Shown piece after piece: positions 1 to 6,384 of a stretch of 6,947 nt of DNA. The stretch is taken from positions 1-6,947 of the forward strand of contig JBDHZU010000105.1 of NCBI GenBank assembly GCA_039812085.1, in the 5' to 3' direction. This DNA is from JBDHZU01 sp039812085. GTDB taxonomy: Bacteria; Actinomycetota; Actinomycetes; S36-B12; UBA10799. The first letter of the stretch is position 1. Every line of letters begins with the position of its first letter. Both the position numbers and the translations under genes were made by a program. A model generated the notes under the pieces. That model did no database searches. It saw nothing but the letters and a program-made list of their open reading frames with translations, and was not told the origin of the DNA.

Positions 1-1608
1 TGATTCAGCGTCCTCGGACAACGCGAACAATCGGGCACGCACGTCTTCGCTGCGTTTGGTGTCGTGCGTGGACAAAGCGTTCATGGTGTTCGGCCATGAC
101 CGCAGTCGTAACGAATTGAACTCGTGGAAGTCAGACAGTTTGATCCCGAACTCAGCAGGCTCGCCACCCACCTCGTTGAGTGCGGCGAGTGGGAACCATC
201 GGTAGGACGCGGTGTCTTCGACTCCTTTGGCCATCACCGGACCGGTGGTCTGCTGGAAGCGGACGACGAATTCATCCAGGGTCGGTCCCCGTCCTCGGAT
301 TCCGAGAGCGAGTTCGGCGAGCAGTTCGATTTCTGCGTTTCGTTCGGGCAGGCAGGCGCTGGCGTGTTCGGCAGCTTCGGTGATTTGCTCCGTTGCCAGG
401 GCGGAGGCAACTTCCCCCGGCTGCACATACGCACGGTAGACCTCAAGGTGAGTGAGTAGTTCCGCTAAGGCTTCAGTGAGTCCGCGACGAGTGTGATCGC
501 GAAGGCGAATGTCGTCCTGGCAGATGGTGTGTGCCAACCCAGCAAGACGATCGAGTTCTGCCACCAGAGTCGTACTCAGAACTTCCACTTTGCTGCTGTG
601 AACGGTTTGAGCCCACGACTGTGGCATGCCGGTGAACTCGGCAAAGGCTGCCTGCAGCGCTGGTCCACCCGAAGGATCGACAAACAGTGACCCGATGACC
701 CGCAAGGCGTCGTAACCGGTGGTGCCGTCACATCGAAGGTCGCGTGACAGCGTTTCGTTTCCGATGAGGATCTTCTCGATCACGATCCACGGTTCACCAG
801 CAGCATGTTTGAGCTGGTCGAGGTAGGTCAGCGGATCGGCCAACCCATCAGGGTGATCGACGCGAAGACCGGACACAGTGCCATCGAGGACCAAGCCCAC
901 GATGGTGCGATGGGTGTCGGCAAAGACTTGCGGGTCTTCAACTCGAACAGCCACGAGAGTGTCCACGTCGAAGAACCGTCGGTAGTTCAGTTCCTCGCTA
1001 GCGACCTGCCAGAAGGCGAGTCGGTAATGCTGAGATGCGAGTAATCGTTCTAATTCCAGATCTTCTGTGCCGGTTCGGATCGGCAAGACATGGTCGTAGT
1101 AGCGCAGAACCGGTTCACCGGTGGACTCCAACGTGGAGACAGTGAGTTCACCATCAGCGAGTACCTGGTCAATCCGTTGACCCAAGATGGGCATGAGGAC
1201 TTGGCTTCCGCTGGTGAAGTCCAAGTCGAATGCATTGACGTAAGGCGAATCCGCGCCATAGCGCAGCAGCGACCACAGCATCGGGTTCAGCGATTCCGGA
1301 GTTGGCAGCGCAACGTGGTTCGGCACGATGTCCAGCACGATGCTCAGATGCTCGTCATGCAGCACCTCAGACAAGCGTTGCAGGCCGGACTCGCCGCCCA
1401 GGTCGGCGCTGATGGTGTTGTGATCCACCACGTCGTAGCCGTGGGTGGAACCGGGAACAGCCTGCAGGATCGGTGGCAGATAGACGTGGCTGACCCCTAG
1501 GTTCCCGATGTGGTCGGCCCAGGCTTCAACCGCAGAAAACGGTTGTTCCTCGCTGAGTTGCACCCGGTAAGTCGCTACCGGGACGCGCAACTCCCAATCT
1601 GCACCCAC
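1..1608 (-). CDS. treY: Maltooligosyl trehalose synthase TreY (partial, C-terminus off the left edge)
   Basis: TreY is a cytoplasmic GH13 enzyme that isomerises the reducing-end alpha-1,4 bond of maltooligosaccharides to alpha-1,1, giving maltooligosyltrehalose; TreZ then releases trehalose. The minus strand is open for 536 codons with no stop before base 1. Visible motifs, numbered from the GTG at 1608: ATYRVQL near 16-22, GYDVVDHN, DIVPNH (93-98), GLRVDHPDGLADP with likely nucleophile D251, VIEKIL with likely acid E278, GTTGYD (295-300), MAKGVEDTASYR (459-470) and STHDTKRSEDVRAR with D516. These are TreY signatures rather than generic amylase ones. Family members are usually above 700 residues, so roughly 200 or more are missing. 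An in-frame TGA lies just upstream of the GTG. A TTG at 1590 would match the usual family N-terminus better, but its GGGAG abuts the codon. It is the last visible gene of the minus-strand block; treZ may lie beyond the edge, which cannot be seen. Confidence 0.95.
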   Translation of the reverse strand, partial: MGADWELRVPVATYRVQLSEEQPFSAVEAWADHIGNLGVSHVYLPPILQAVPGSTHGYDVVDHNTISADLGGESGLQRLSEVLHDEHLSIVLDIVPNHVALPTPESLNPMLWSLLRYGADSPYVNAFDLDFTSGSQVLMPILGQRIDQVLADGELTVSTLESTGEPVLRYYDHVLPIRTGTEDLELERLLASQHYRLAFWQVASEELNYRRFFDVDTLVAVRVEDPQVFADTHRTIVGLVLDGTVSGLRVDHPDGLADPLTYLDQLKHAAGEPWIVIEKILIGNETLSRDLRCDGTTGYDALRVIGSLFVDPSGGPALQAAFAEFTGMPQSWAQTVHSSKVEVLSTTLVAELDRLAGLAHTICQDDIRLRDHTRRGLTEALAELLTHLEVYRAYVQPGEVASALATEQITEAAEHASACLPERNAEIELLAELALGIRGRGPTLDEFVVRFQQTTGPVMAKGVEDTASYRWFPLAALNEVGGEPAEFGIKLSDFHEFNSLRLRSWPNTMNALSTHDTKRSEDVRARLFALSEDAES

Positions 1609-1640
1609 GCAGGAAGGTGTAGCAGATCAGGGAGCGGGAC

Positions 1641-2081
1641 TCACCCCTGTTGGGTCTGGACGGCCCAGAGCGCTGGACCCTGCTTATGGACGAGCTTGCG
1701 GTAGAGCAACAACTGCAATGCCATCTCCACCTTGTCGGCGGACTCGATTCGACCGTGGCTCTGCAGATATTCGGCGATGGCAATTGCCGACAGTGGCGTG
1801 TCCAGATCATCGAAGGTCGCCAGGATTGCCTCGGACGTTGTGTAGGACGTCCATCGTGCCTTCGGCGGCTTGAGTGCTTCCGGTAGTCGATCAGCGACAG
1901 CAGGGAACTGGTCGATGATGGTGGGGATAGTCGCGGTGACGGCATCAGGCAGAGCGTCGGTAACGACGGCCAGACCATCGGTGACGGTGACGGTGACGGT
2001 GACGGTCGCGCGATCGGCGGCTTCACGTGCGCGATCGGTCAGATTGACCACAGCAGGGGACAAAGTTGCGAGTGGATTCAT
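1641..2081 (-). CDS. Uncharacterised 146-residue protein, winged-helix-like C-terminus, TV repeat
   Basis: I do not recognise this family. The ATG at 2081 and TGA at 1641-1643 give 146 residues. Residues about 1-25 look helical (NLTDRAREAADR). A run of TV dipeptides follows, encoded by a hexanucleotide tandem repeat. Next is a hydrophobic stretch with prolines spaced about every 7-8 residues (ALPDAV, TIPTII, QFPAVA, RLPEAL). Residues about 75-146 (from RWTSYTTSEAIL) have alternating helices, then LLLYRKLVHKQGPALWAV, which resembles the recognition helix and wing of a winged-helix fold. That resemblance is by eye. It sits 18 bp after the DUF5522 gene and 32 bp before treY on the same strand, so a regulatory role in trehalose metabolism is possible but only inferred. 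No Shine-Dalgarno sequence is visible; a TACAGT box 7 nt before the ATG would allow leaderless expression. A longer antisense-free reading frame in another frame (1526-2026) is a shadow. Confidence 0.75.
   Translation of the reverse strand: MNPLATLSPAVVNLTDRAREAADRATVTVTVTVTDGLAVVTDALPDAVTATIPTIIDQFPAVADRLPEALKPPKARWTSYTTSEAILATFDDLDTPLSAIAIAEYLQSHGRIESADKVEMALQLLLYRKLVHKQGPALWAVQTQQG
1980..2006. repeat. Hexanucleotide tandem repeat GGTGAC, 4.5 copies, inside a coding region
   Basis: On the plus strand GGTGAC occurs four times in a row, then GGT. On the coding (minus) strand it reads ACC-GTC and adds Thr-Val pairs. The unit is a multiple of three, so copy-number change would lengthen or shorten the protein by TV pairs without a frameshift. 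A related GGTGACGG lies about 45 bp to the left, outside the array. Confidence 0.9.
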
Positions 2082-2088
2082 GCGTATG

Positions 2089-2094
2089 ACTGTA
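2089..2094 (-). promoter_or_regulatory. Possible -10 box (TACAGT) for a leaderless transcript of the 146-residue gene
   Basis: Read on the minus strand, TACAGT fits the actinobacterial TAnnnT -10 pattern and ends 7 nt before the ATG at 2081, so transcription would begin at or next to the start codon. No convincing -35 hexamer is visible about 17 nt further upstream. The site overlaps the gap and the stop region of the DUF5522 gene. It is supported only by motif and spacing. Confidence 0.3.
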
Positions 2095-2099
2095 AATGG

Positions 2100-2276
2100 T
2101 CAGTCTCGATAGGGGCAGTGGCGACACCCGTTGTCGCAACATGCGCGTGTGGCCAGGAACTCACTAGTGAAGACGAACAGACCGGTATCGGGATCGTCGT
2201 AACCGTCTTCGCCTGCGAGCACGGCTGCATCGTGAGCTGCCTGCGCGGCTGATGAGATCGACTCTGGTTCAGTCAT
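2100..2276 (-). CDS. DUF5522 small cysteine-rich protein (58 residues)
   Basis: The ATG at 2276 and TGA at 2100-2102 give 58 residues. The C-terminal half carries the DUF5522 signature: YDDPDTGLFVFT (26-37), then CCDNGCRHCPY (46-56). Four cysteines (C46, C47, C51, C54) and H53 are clustered, suggesting a small metal or Fe-S site; the function of the family is unknown to me. Most members as I recall have RG before the first cysteine pair, while this one has RA. The N-terminal 25 residues are alanine-rich and probably helical. The reading frame stays open upstream to 2489, but that part lies inside the acyltransferase gene in another frame, so the ATG 26 bp after the acyltransferase stop is the sensible start. 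No Shine-Dalgarno sequence is visible. The position between two close same-strand genes suggests co-transcription. Confidence 0.85.
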   Translation of the reverse strand: MTEPESISSAAQAAHDAAVLAGEDGYDDPDTGLFVFTSEFLATRACCDNGCRHCPYRD

Positions 2277-2302
2277 CGCGGTCAGAGTTGTCAGTGCATG
2301 TC

Positions 2303-4264
2303 TTAGGGCATGCGCAGTGCGTTGAGGATGACTTGCGCGTATGCCTGCCCACCGGCTTGCGTGAGATGGACTCCGTCGGTCACGAAGTAGTTGCGATGCC
2401 CGGCCGAAGCCCCGGCCCAGTCGGCGATACGAACATTCGGATACTTCGCTGGCATTGAGTTGATGTCGTTGTTGGATTCCTGCATCCACTTCAGTGGGAC
2501 GTGAGTGGTCACCAGAATGACCCGTGGTCGATCCTTCAACTGATTCAGAATCTTCTTCAGATCCGAGGTATAGGCCGGACCATTCGTCCCGGTATGGATA
2601 ACGACGACATCGCCCAGCTTGTCCGCTGCAAGTCGTTGCGTGATCCGGTCATTGACTTCCAGGATCTGCCGACCGACTGCAGCGTCAATCGTTGCTTTGG
2701 GAAGGACTTTCTTGACCGAGCTACGAGCACCGAGCAGCACAGAATCCCCAACCATCGTGATGCTTCGTTTGGAGAAATCCTCTCCGGCAACGGCTGGCTT
2801 GGGAATATCCGGTGACCCGACGGCGGAGGCAGACGATTCCGCACTTGATTGGGCGCTACTTTCTCCCCCGGATTGGTTGTTATCGGCGTTGGGTTCCGGA
2901 CTCAAGGAGCCAGCGCCCACCTCCGTTGCCCCACCCAAGTACGTCGCGGCATTGACATCGGGAATCGCTCGTAGCCCGATCCACAAACCGCTGACGAGCA
3001 CAAGAGCTCCCGCAATTGCAGGCACTGCACGCCGCAGGAGAAGTCCTTGCTCTCGCCAATCGCGCCAGAGTCGGGGGAGAGCCCCATGTCGAATGGGCAT
3101 CTCCACATAGCGGTACGACAGCTCGGCTGCAATCACGGTCAGACCAAATTGCAGCGCGAACGCAGCCACTCCGGTCAGTCCGATATCGATGCCTGGACGC
3201 AACAGCACCATGATCGGCCAGTGCCACAGGTAAAGCCCGTAGCTTCGTTCGCCCAGCCAGCGCAGGGGTTGGGCACCGAGGATTCGTCCGGCACCACCAG
3301 CAGGGTGGGTGGTGGCCACGATGGTGAATGCGACCAAGCCAGCGAAGAGTGTGAACCCGCCGCGGTAGAGCGCAGCTGATGAATCCGTGACGGTCAACAT
3401 GATCAGGACGAGCACGATCACGCTGCTCGCAGCAGCGGCTTGGACAGTTAATCGGGCAGTGCTGGGTAGTGCTCGTTTCACCAGTCGGGGTTGCCAGGCG
3501 GTAGCCAGAGCGGCACCCATGAGGATCGTCATTGCGTGGGTATCTGATCCGAAGTACAGACGGCTCGGGTCGTGAGCACCGGGCATGTCATTGATGATGG
3601 ATAGCGCCGCCATCAACAAGGTGCTGATCCCGATGCCGATTGCGGCACACCGACGAACGCCCCAACGTCCACGCCATCGGTAAGCGAGATACATGATCAG
3701 TGGCCAGATGAAGTAGAACTGCTCTTCCACCCCGAGCGACCACAAATGTTGGAGCAGGGGTGGACGTCCCATCGCCTCGAAGTAGGACTGTCCGGCAAAG
3801 ATGTTCGACCAGTTGGTGACGTAGAACAGCGACGCGATGATGTCTCGTCGAAGTTGTTGCGCAGCGTCATGCGCGAACAGCAAGACCAACGCGGCGCAGG
3901 CGACGAGTACCAGTAACAGTGCAGGAAGCAAACGACGCGCTCGTCGCAGATAGAACTGCCCGAAGTTGATGCGTCCGGTGGTCTCGATTTCTCGCAGCAG
4001 AATCGACGTGATGAGGAAGCCAGACAGGACGAAGAAGATGTCGACGCCGAGGAATCCACCGGACATCCAAGCTGGGTTGGCGTGGTAGATGATGACGGCC
4101 ATGACTGCGATGGCCCGAATGCCGTCGAGGGCGGGCAGATAGCTCAGGGTTCGACGTCGAGGAGCTCCCCAATCACTACCTTGTGTGACGCGTGGTGGCT
4201 GATCGTGAGATGTCGGGGCGTGATGGATCGCGATACGAGGTGAGGTATCGCTTGTAATGCTCAT
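2303..4264 (-). CDS. Membrane O-acyltransferase (acyltransferase-3, OafA/YrhL-like) with C-terminal SGNH domain
   Basis: Proteins of this architecture move acyl groups, usually acetyl, across the membrane onto cell-envelope sugars; the acceptor here is unknown. Numbering is from the ATG at 4264 (653 residues). The acyltransferase-3 domain spans about 42-390 with many membrane segments. It shows LPALDGIRAIAV, the R-x10-H pair R50/H61, GGFLGVDIFFVLSGFL (69-84), LRRARRLLPAL (106-116), LWSLGVEEQFYFIWP (174-188) and GERSYGLYLWHWP (338-350). A further membrane helix lies at about 414-431. A Ser/Glu/Gly-rich linker (about 452-490) leads to an SGNH domain with GDS (506-508), GTNG (559-562) and DGVH (630-633), so the Ser, Asn and Asp/His landmarks are present. 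The first 40 residues are polar and may be cytoplasmic. A TTG at 4324 would add 20 basic residues but lacks a ribosome site; the ATG has only a weak GGCAGG. It is the first gene of the minus block, divergent from the DUF2207 gene. Confidence 0.93.
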   Translation of the reverse strand: MSITSDTSPRIAIHHAPTSHDQPPRVTQGSDWGAPRRRTLSYLPALDGIRAIAVMAVIIYHANPAWMSGGFLGVDIFFVLSGFLITSILLREIETTGRINFGQFYLRRARRLLPALLLVLVACAALVLLFAHDAAQQLRRDIIASLFYVTNWSNIFAGQSYFEAMGRPPLLQHLWSLGVEEQFYFIWPLIMYLAYRWRGRWGVRRCAAIGIGISTLLMAALSIINDMPGAHDPSRLYFGSDTHAMTILMGAALATAWQPRLVKRALPSTARLTVQAAAASSVIVLVLIMLTVTDSSAALYRGGFTLFAGLVAFTIVATTHPAGGAGRILGAQPLRWLGERSYGLYLWHWPIMVLLRPGIDIGLTGVAAFALQFGLTVIAAELSYRYVEMPIRHGALPRLWRDWREQGLLLRRAVPAIAGALVLVSGLWIGLRAIPDVNAATYLGGATEVGAGSLSPEPNADNNQSGGESSAQSSAESSASAVGSPDIPKPAVAGEDFSKRSITMVGDSVLLGARSSVKKVLPKATIDAAVGRQILEVNDRITQRLAADKLGDVVVIHTGTNGPAYTSDLKKILNQLKDRPRVILVTTHVPLKWMQESNNDINSMPAKYPNVRIADWAGASAGHRNYFVTDGVHLTQAGGQAYAQVILNALRMP

Positions 4265-4412
4265 GGCCTGCCGGTTCTTGCGTGCGAACGCCCGTGGATT
4301 TTGCCGGTTCGGGCGAGGATGCAACGAGCGTAAGTCGGGTTTGACGGACCTCCCCGGATTGTTCTGCGCGACTCGCCGGATAACCGCAAGGTTGTGGCCA
4401 ACTACCTAATCG

Positions 4413-4435
4413 GTTGATCACACAGAACGATCAAC
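4413..4435. promoter_or_regulatory. Inverted repeat GTTGATC-N9-GATCAAC, candidate operator
   Basis: Two perfect 7-bp arms (4413-4419 and 4429-4435) flank the 9-nt spacer ACACAGAAC. Centre-to-centre arm distance is 16 bp, outer length 23 bp. It lies in the divergent intergenic region, upstream of the DUF2207 promoter and downstream of the minus-strand start predicted from the symmetric -10 box. Such geometry suits a dimeric repressor. It is not followed by a T-run, so it does not look like a terminator. No protein can be assigned. Confidence 0.4.
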
Positions 4436-4453
4436 GTCATTCGACTGCCTCCG

Positions 4454-4465
4454 CACCCTAGGGTG
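4454..4465. promoter_or_regulatory. Perfect palindrome CACCCTAGGGTG with a -10 box on each strand
   Basis: This 12-bp sequence equals its own reverse complement. Its right half contains TAGGGT (4459-4464) for rightward transcription, ending 6 nt before the GTG of the DUF2207 gene, so that transcript would be leaderless. The same motif on the minus strand (4460-4455) could start leftward transcription of the acyltransferase block at about 4448, giving a leader near 185 nt to the ATG at 4264. No strong -35 hexamer is seen for either direction; GTCATT at 4436-4441 has a 17-bp spacer for the rightward one. The rightward call is the firmer one. Confidence 0.55.
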
Positions 4466-4470
4466 ACCAC

Positions 4471-6279
4471 GTGGGTAAACGAGTCTTCGTGTTCGTGGTG
4501 TTGGGATTGCTAACACTCTTTGGTTTGCTGCATCCGCTGATGCAGAACGCGCAATCGAGTCACATCACAGATCCCGTCACGATCACCGATTACAAGGCGG
4601 ACAGCACCATCGGCGCCAATGGCACCTTGGTCACAACTGAACACATCACGGCATCTTTTCCTTCTGGTCGGCACGGCATTTTCCGATTCTTCGACATCTC
4701 GGATACGGACAATCCTCATGTGCGACTCATCCCTGAAGTCGCCACGGTGACGATGGATGGTGCGCCAGAGCCCTACACCCAAAATTGGGAAGGGCAGGGG
4801 CGATTCCTGGTGCTAAAGATCGGAGACGCGAACTCATACGTCGGCTTTGGCACCCACAACTACACGATTAGTTACTCGATCCCAGGAGTATTGGCCCCGG
4901 TCAGCGCCGGTGCGCAGCAGACGTTTACTTCCACTCAAGGCCAACCGAGTAATGCCCAATCGGTCTATCACGGGTATGTGGTTGCCCCGGGCTGGCAATT
5001 GGATATCGACAAGGCTGAAGTGGACGTGCAACTGCCCGGTATCGCCGAACAGGTGCAATGCACGGCAGGGGCTGGAATCGCGAGTGCGATTACTCGCGGC
5101 CCCTGCGACATCACCGGGGTAGGAACTGACGAGGTCACGCTAAGCGCGTCCAACATCCCGCCGTTTAGCGGCATGAACACGCGAATCAGCTTGCCGACTC
5201 CAGCGCCCAAGCAGGTCACTGTGCCGTGGGCTGTGAAGTGGGACCCGATCCTTGGGCGCACACCGTGGGTGGTTGCGTTGGTTGGAGTGCTCACGGCAAT
5301 TGGCGCTTTCATGGGTTACCGCTGGGCGCATACAACTAAGGAGGAGACTCCCGGTCTGCCGGTGATGTACGAGCCTCCGCATGGTTTGGGTCCGGTGCAG
5401 ACGGTCTTTATCACCAATGAGGAAGTAGGCAGTCATGCGTTGACTGCGACACTGTTCTACCTCGCTGATCAAAAAGCAGTCACTCTGGAACATCGCGAAG
5501 ATGACTCCTGGTTGGCAACCAGCACGGGTGATGCCGCTGCCTGGTCCAACCTTGATCCCGTCACTGCAGAGATCGCAGGCAGTCTCAACTTGAGTCCAAC
5601 TGCCGGGACGTGGTTCTTGGCTGATGGTTCCAAGGACAATGGGCAGAACCTGTTGACCGCGCAACGACGAGTGCCCGGCCAGGCAGAGAACTGGTCGATG
5701 CAGTCCGGTCTGGTGATGAGTGCGCCTCGAGAGCGACTGGGCAAGTTCTTGTGGTTCGCCTCCATCGTGTGCGCGGCCATTGCCTTCTTCATGCTTGGTC
5801 CCACCATGTGGGGTCTCCCGTTCGCAGCCTTTGGTCTTGCTGGAGTGGGATTCCTGCGGTCGGGTGTGGGGATGCGTCGCACTGCGACTGGTCGAGAAGC
5901 ATGGAGCCGTGCAGGAGGCTTCGAGCGACTGCTGTCTACTCCATCGGCGGAGGATCGATTCGACTTTGCCGCCCGTAAGGATCTGTTCATCTCATTCATC
6001 CCGTACGCGGTCGCCTTCGGCGTTGCAGATAAGTGGGCGCAGAAGTACCGCATGGCCATGAACTCTGAACCGCCCGTCCCCATGTGGTACCCGGTGATGG
6101 TCGGAACGAATATGAGTCCGTGGTCTAACGGATCAGGCGGCTTTGGCGACATCGACCGGGCGATCAACTCCTCCATTTCCAACTACCAGGCATCGCAGGT
6201 GCCGTCAGGTGGCAGCGGTGGAGGTTTCGGCAGCATCGGCGGAGGCGGCGGTGGGGGAGGCGGGGGCGGTTCTTGGTAG
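4471..6279 (+). CDS. DUF2207 domain-containing membrane protein with glycine-rich tail
   Basis: The gene encodes 602 residues from a GTG at 4471. Residues about 5-25 form a signal-anchor or signal peptide (VFVFVVLGLLTLFGLL). Residues about 30-260 form the extracytoplasmic DUF2207 domain, beginning ITDYKADSTIGANGTLVTTE and including RHGIFRFFDI. A membrane helix follows at about 266-286 (WVVALVGVLTAIGAFMGYRW), then the typical cytoplasmic part starting YEPPHGLGPVQT and HALTATLFYLADQKAVTLE. A membrane hairpin lies at about 426-467. The protein ends in a Gly/Ser tail (577-602) with eleven consecutive glycines and a final SW, as in other family members. The biochemical role is unknown. The start is supported by TAGGGT 6 nt upstream, implying leaderless translation; no Shine-Dalgarno sequence is present. 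lemA follows after 105 bp, a common pairing that suggests a joint envelope function. Confidence 0.92.
   Translation: MGKRVFVFVVLGLLTLFGLLHPLMQNAQSSHITDPVTITDYKADSTIGANGTLVTTEHITASFPSGRHGIFRFFDISDTDNPHVRLIPEVATVTMDGAPEPYTQNWEGQGRFLVLKIGDANSYVGFGTHNYTISYSIPGVLAPVSAGAQQTFTSTQGQPSNAQSVYHGYVVAPGWQLDIDKAEVDVQLPGIAEQVQCTAGAGIASAITRGPCDITGVGTDEVTLSASNIPPFSGMNTRISLPTPAPKQVTVPWAVKWDPILGRTPWVVALVGVLTAIGAFMGYRWAHTTKEETPGLPVMYEPPHGLGPVQTVFITNEEVGSHALTATLFYLADQKAVTLEHREDDSWLATSTGDAAAWSNLDPVTAEIAGSLNLSPTAGTWFLADGSKDNGQNLLTAQRRVPGQAENWSMQSGLVMSAPRERLGKFLWFASIVCAAIAFFMLGPTMWGLPFAAFGLAGVGFLRSGVGMRRTATGREAWSRAGGFERLLSTPSAEDRFDFAARKDLFISFIPYAVAFGVADKWAQKYRMAMNSEPPVPMWYPVMVGTNMSPWSNGSGGFGDIDRAINSSISNYQASQVPSGGSGGGFGSIGGGGGGGGGGGSW
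6199..6276 (+). repeat. G-rich low-complexity tract coding the glycine tail
   Basis: GGN codons dominate, with eleven in a row at residues 590-600, and many G runs of two to five bases lie close together on the coding strand. The tail is a known trait of DUF2207 proteins, so it is probably functional protein rather than a sequencing artefact. The G runs might allow two-tier quadruplex formation, and they are a likely place for length errors in assembly. Confidence 0.75.
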
Positions 6280-6328
6280 CACCAAGTCGCCCAGTTATCG
6301 ACAACATGCGGCCCGCCTCAATCGCCAC

Positions 6329-6334
6329 TAGAGT
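6329..6334 (+). promoter_or_regulatory. Possible -10 box (TAGAGT) upstream of lemA
   Basis: TAGAGT fits TAnnnT and would start transcription near 6341, giving a leader of about 44 nt that contains the lemA ribosome site. No good -35 is visible at the usual distance. An 8-bp palindrome GTGATCAC (6335-6342) sits at the predicted start. With a 105-bp gap after the DUF2207 gene, lemA could have its own promoter as well as read-through. Confidence 0.3.
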
Positions 6335-6371
6335 GTGATCACCTTTCTGTCGCGCCGACGGATGGAACACC

Positions 6372-6378
6372 AAGGAGG
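6372..6378 (+). promoter_or_regulatory. Strong Shine-Dalgarno sequence of lemA (AAGGAGG)
   Basis: AAGGAGG lies 6 nt before the ATG at 6385 and fixes the lemA start. It is the only strong ribosome site seen in the window; the other genes have weak or no such sites. Confidence 0.9.
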
Positions 6379-6384
6379 ACGGCA

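Noticed and set aside
1090..1500. Open plus-strand frame of 136 codons opposite treY
   Set aside because: The minus strand here encodes unmistakable TreY motifs; the plus frame gives no recognisable protein and is a mirror of the treY codons.
1..1608. treY as a broken gene, because no complete frame closes inside the window
   Set aside because: The frame is continuous with all catalytic motifs; the end is missing only because the window stops.
1526..2026. Minus-strand frame of 166 codons overlapping the 146-residue gene and the treY start
   Set aside because: Its product is Ser/Pro/Arg-rich low-complexity sequence, typical of an out-of-frame reading. It would overlap treY and the better supported frame.
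2296..2313. GCATG-N8-CATGC inverted repeat at the acyltransferase stop as a terminator
   Set aside because: The arms are only 5 bp, there is no T-run, and the next gene starts within 30 bp.
2277..2489. N-terminal extension of the DUF5522 frame
   Set aside because: It lies almost wholly inside the acyltransferase gene in another frame, and the DUF5522 domain is complete without it.
5469..6182. Long minus-strand frame opposite the DUF2207 gene
   Set aside because: The plus strand has clear domain and membrane features, while the minus product is basic, Ser/Arg/Pro-rich and has no start context.
6272..6286. CTTGGT-AGC-ACCAAG hairpin over the DUF2207 stop codon as a terminator
   Set aside because: The stem is 6 bp with a 3-nt loop and no following T-run; it is too weak to call.
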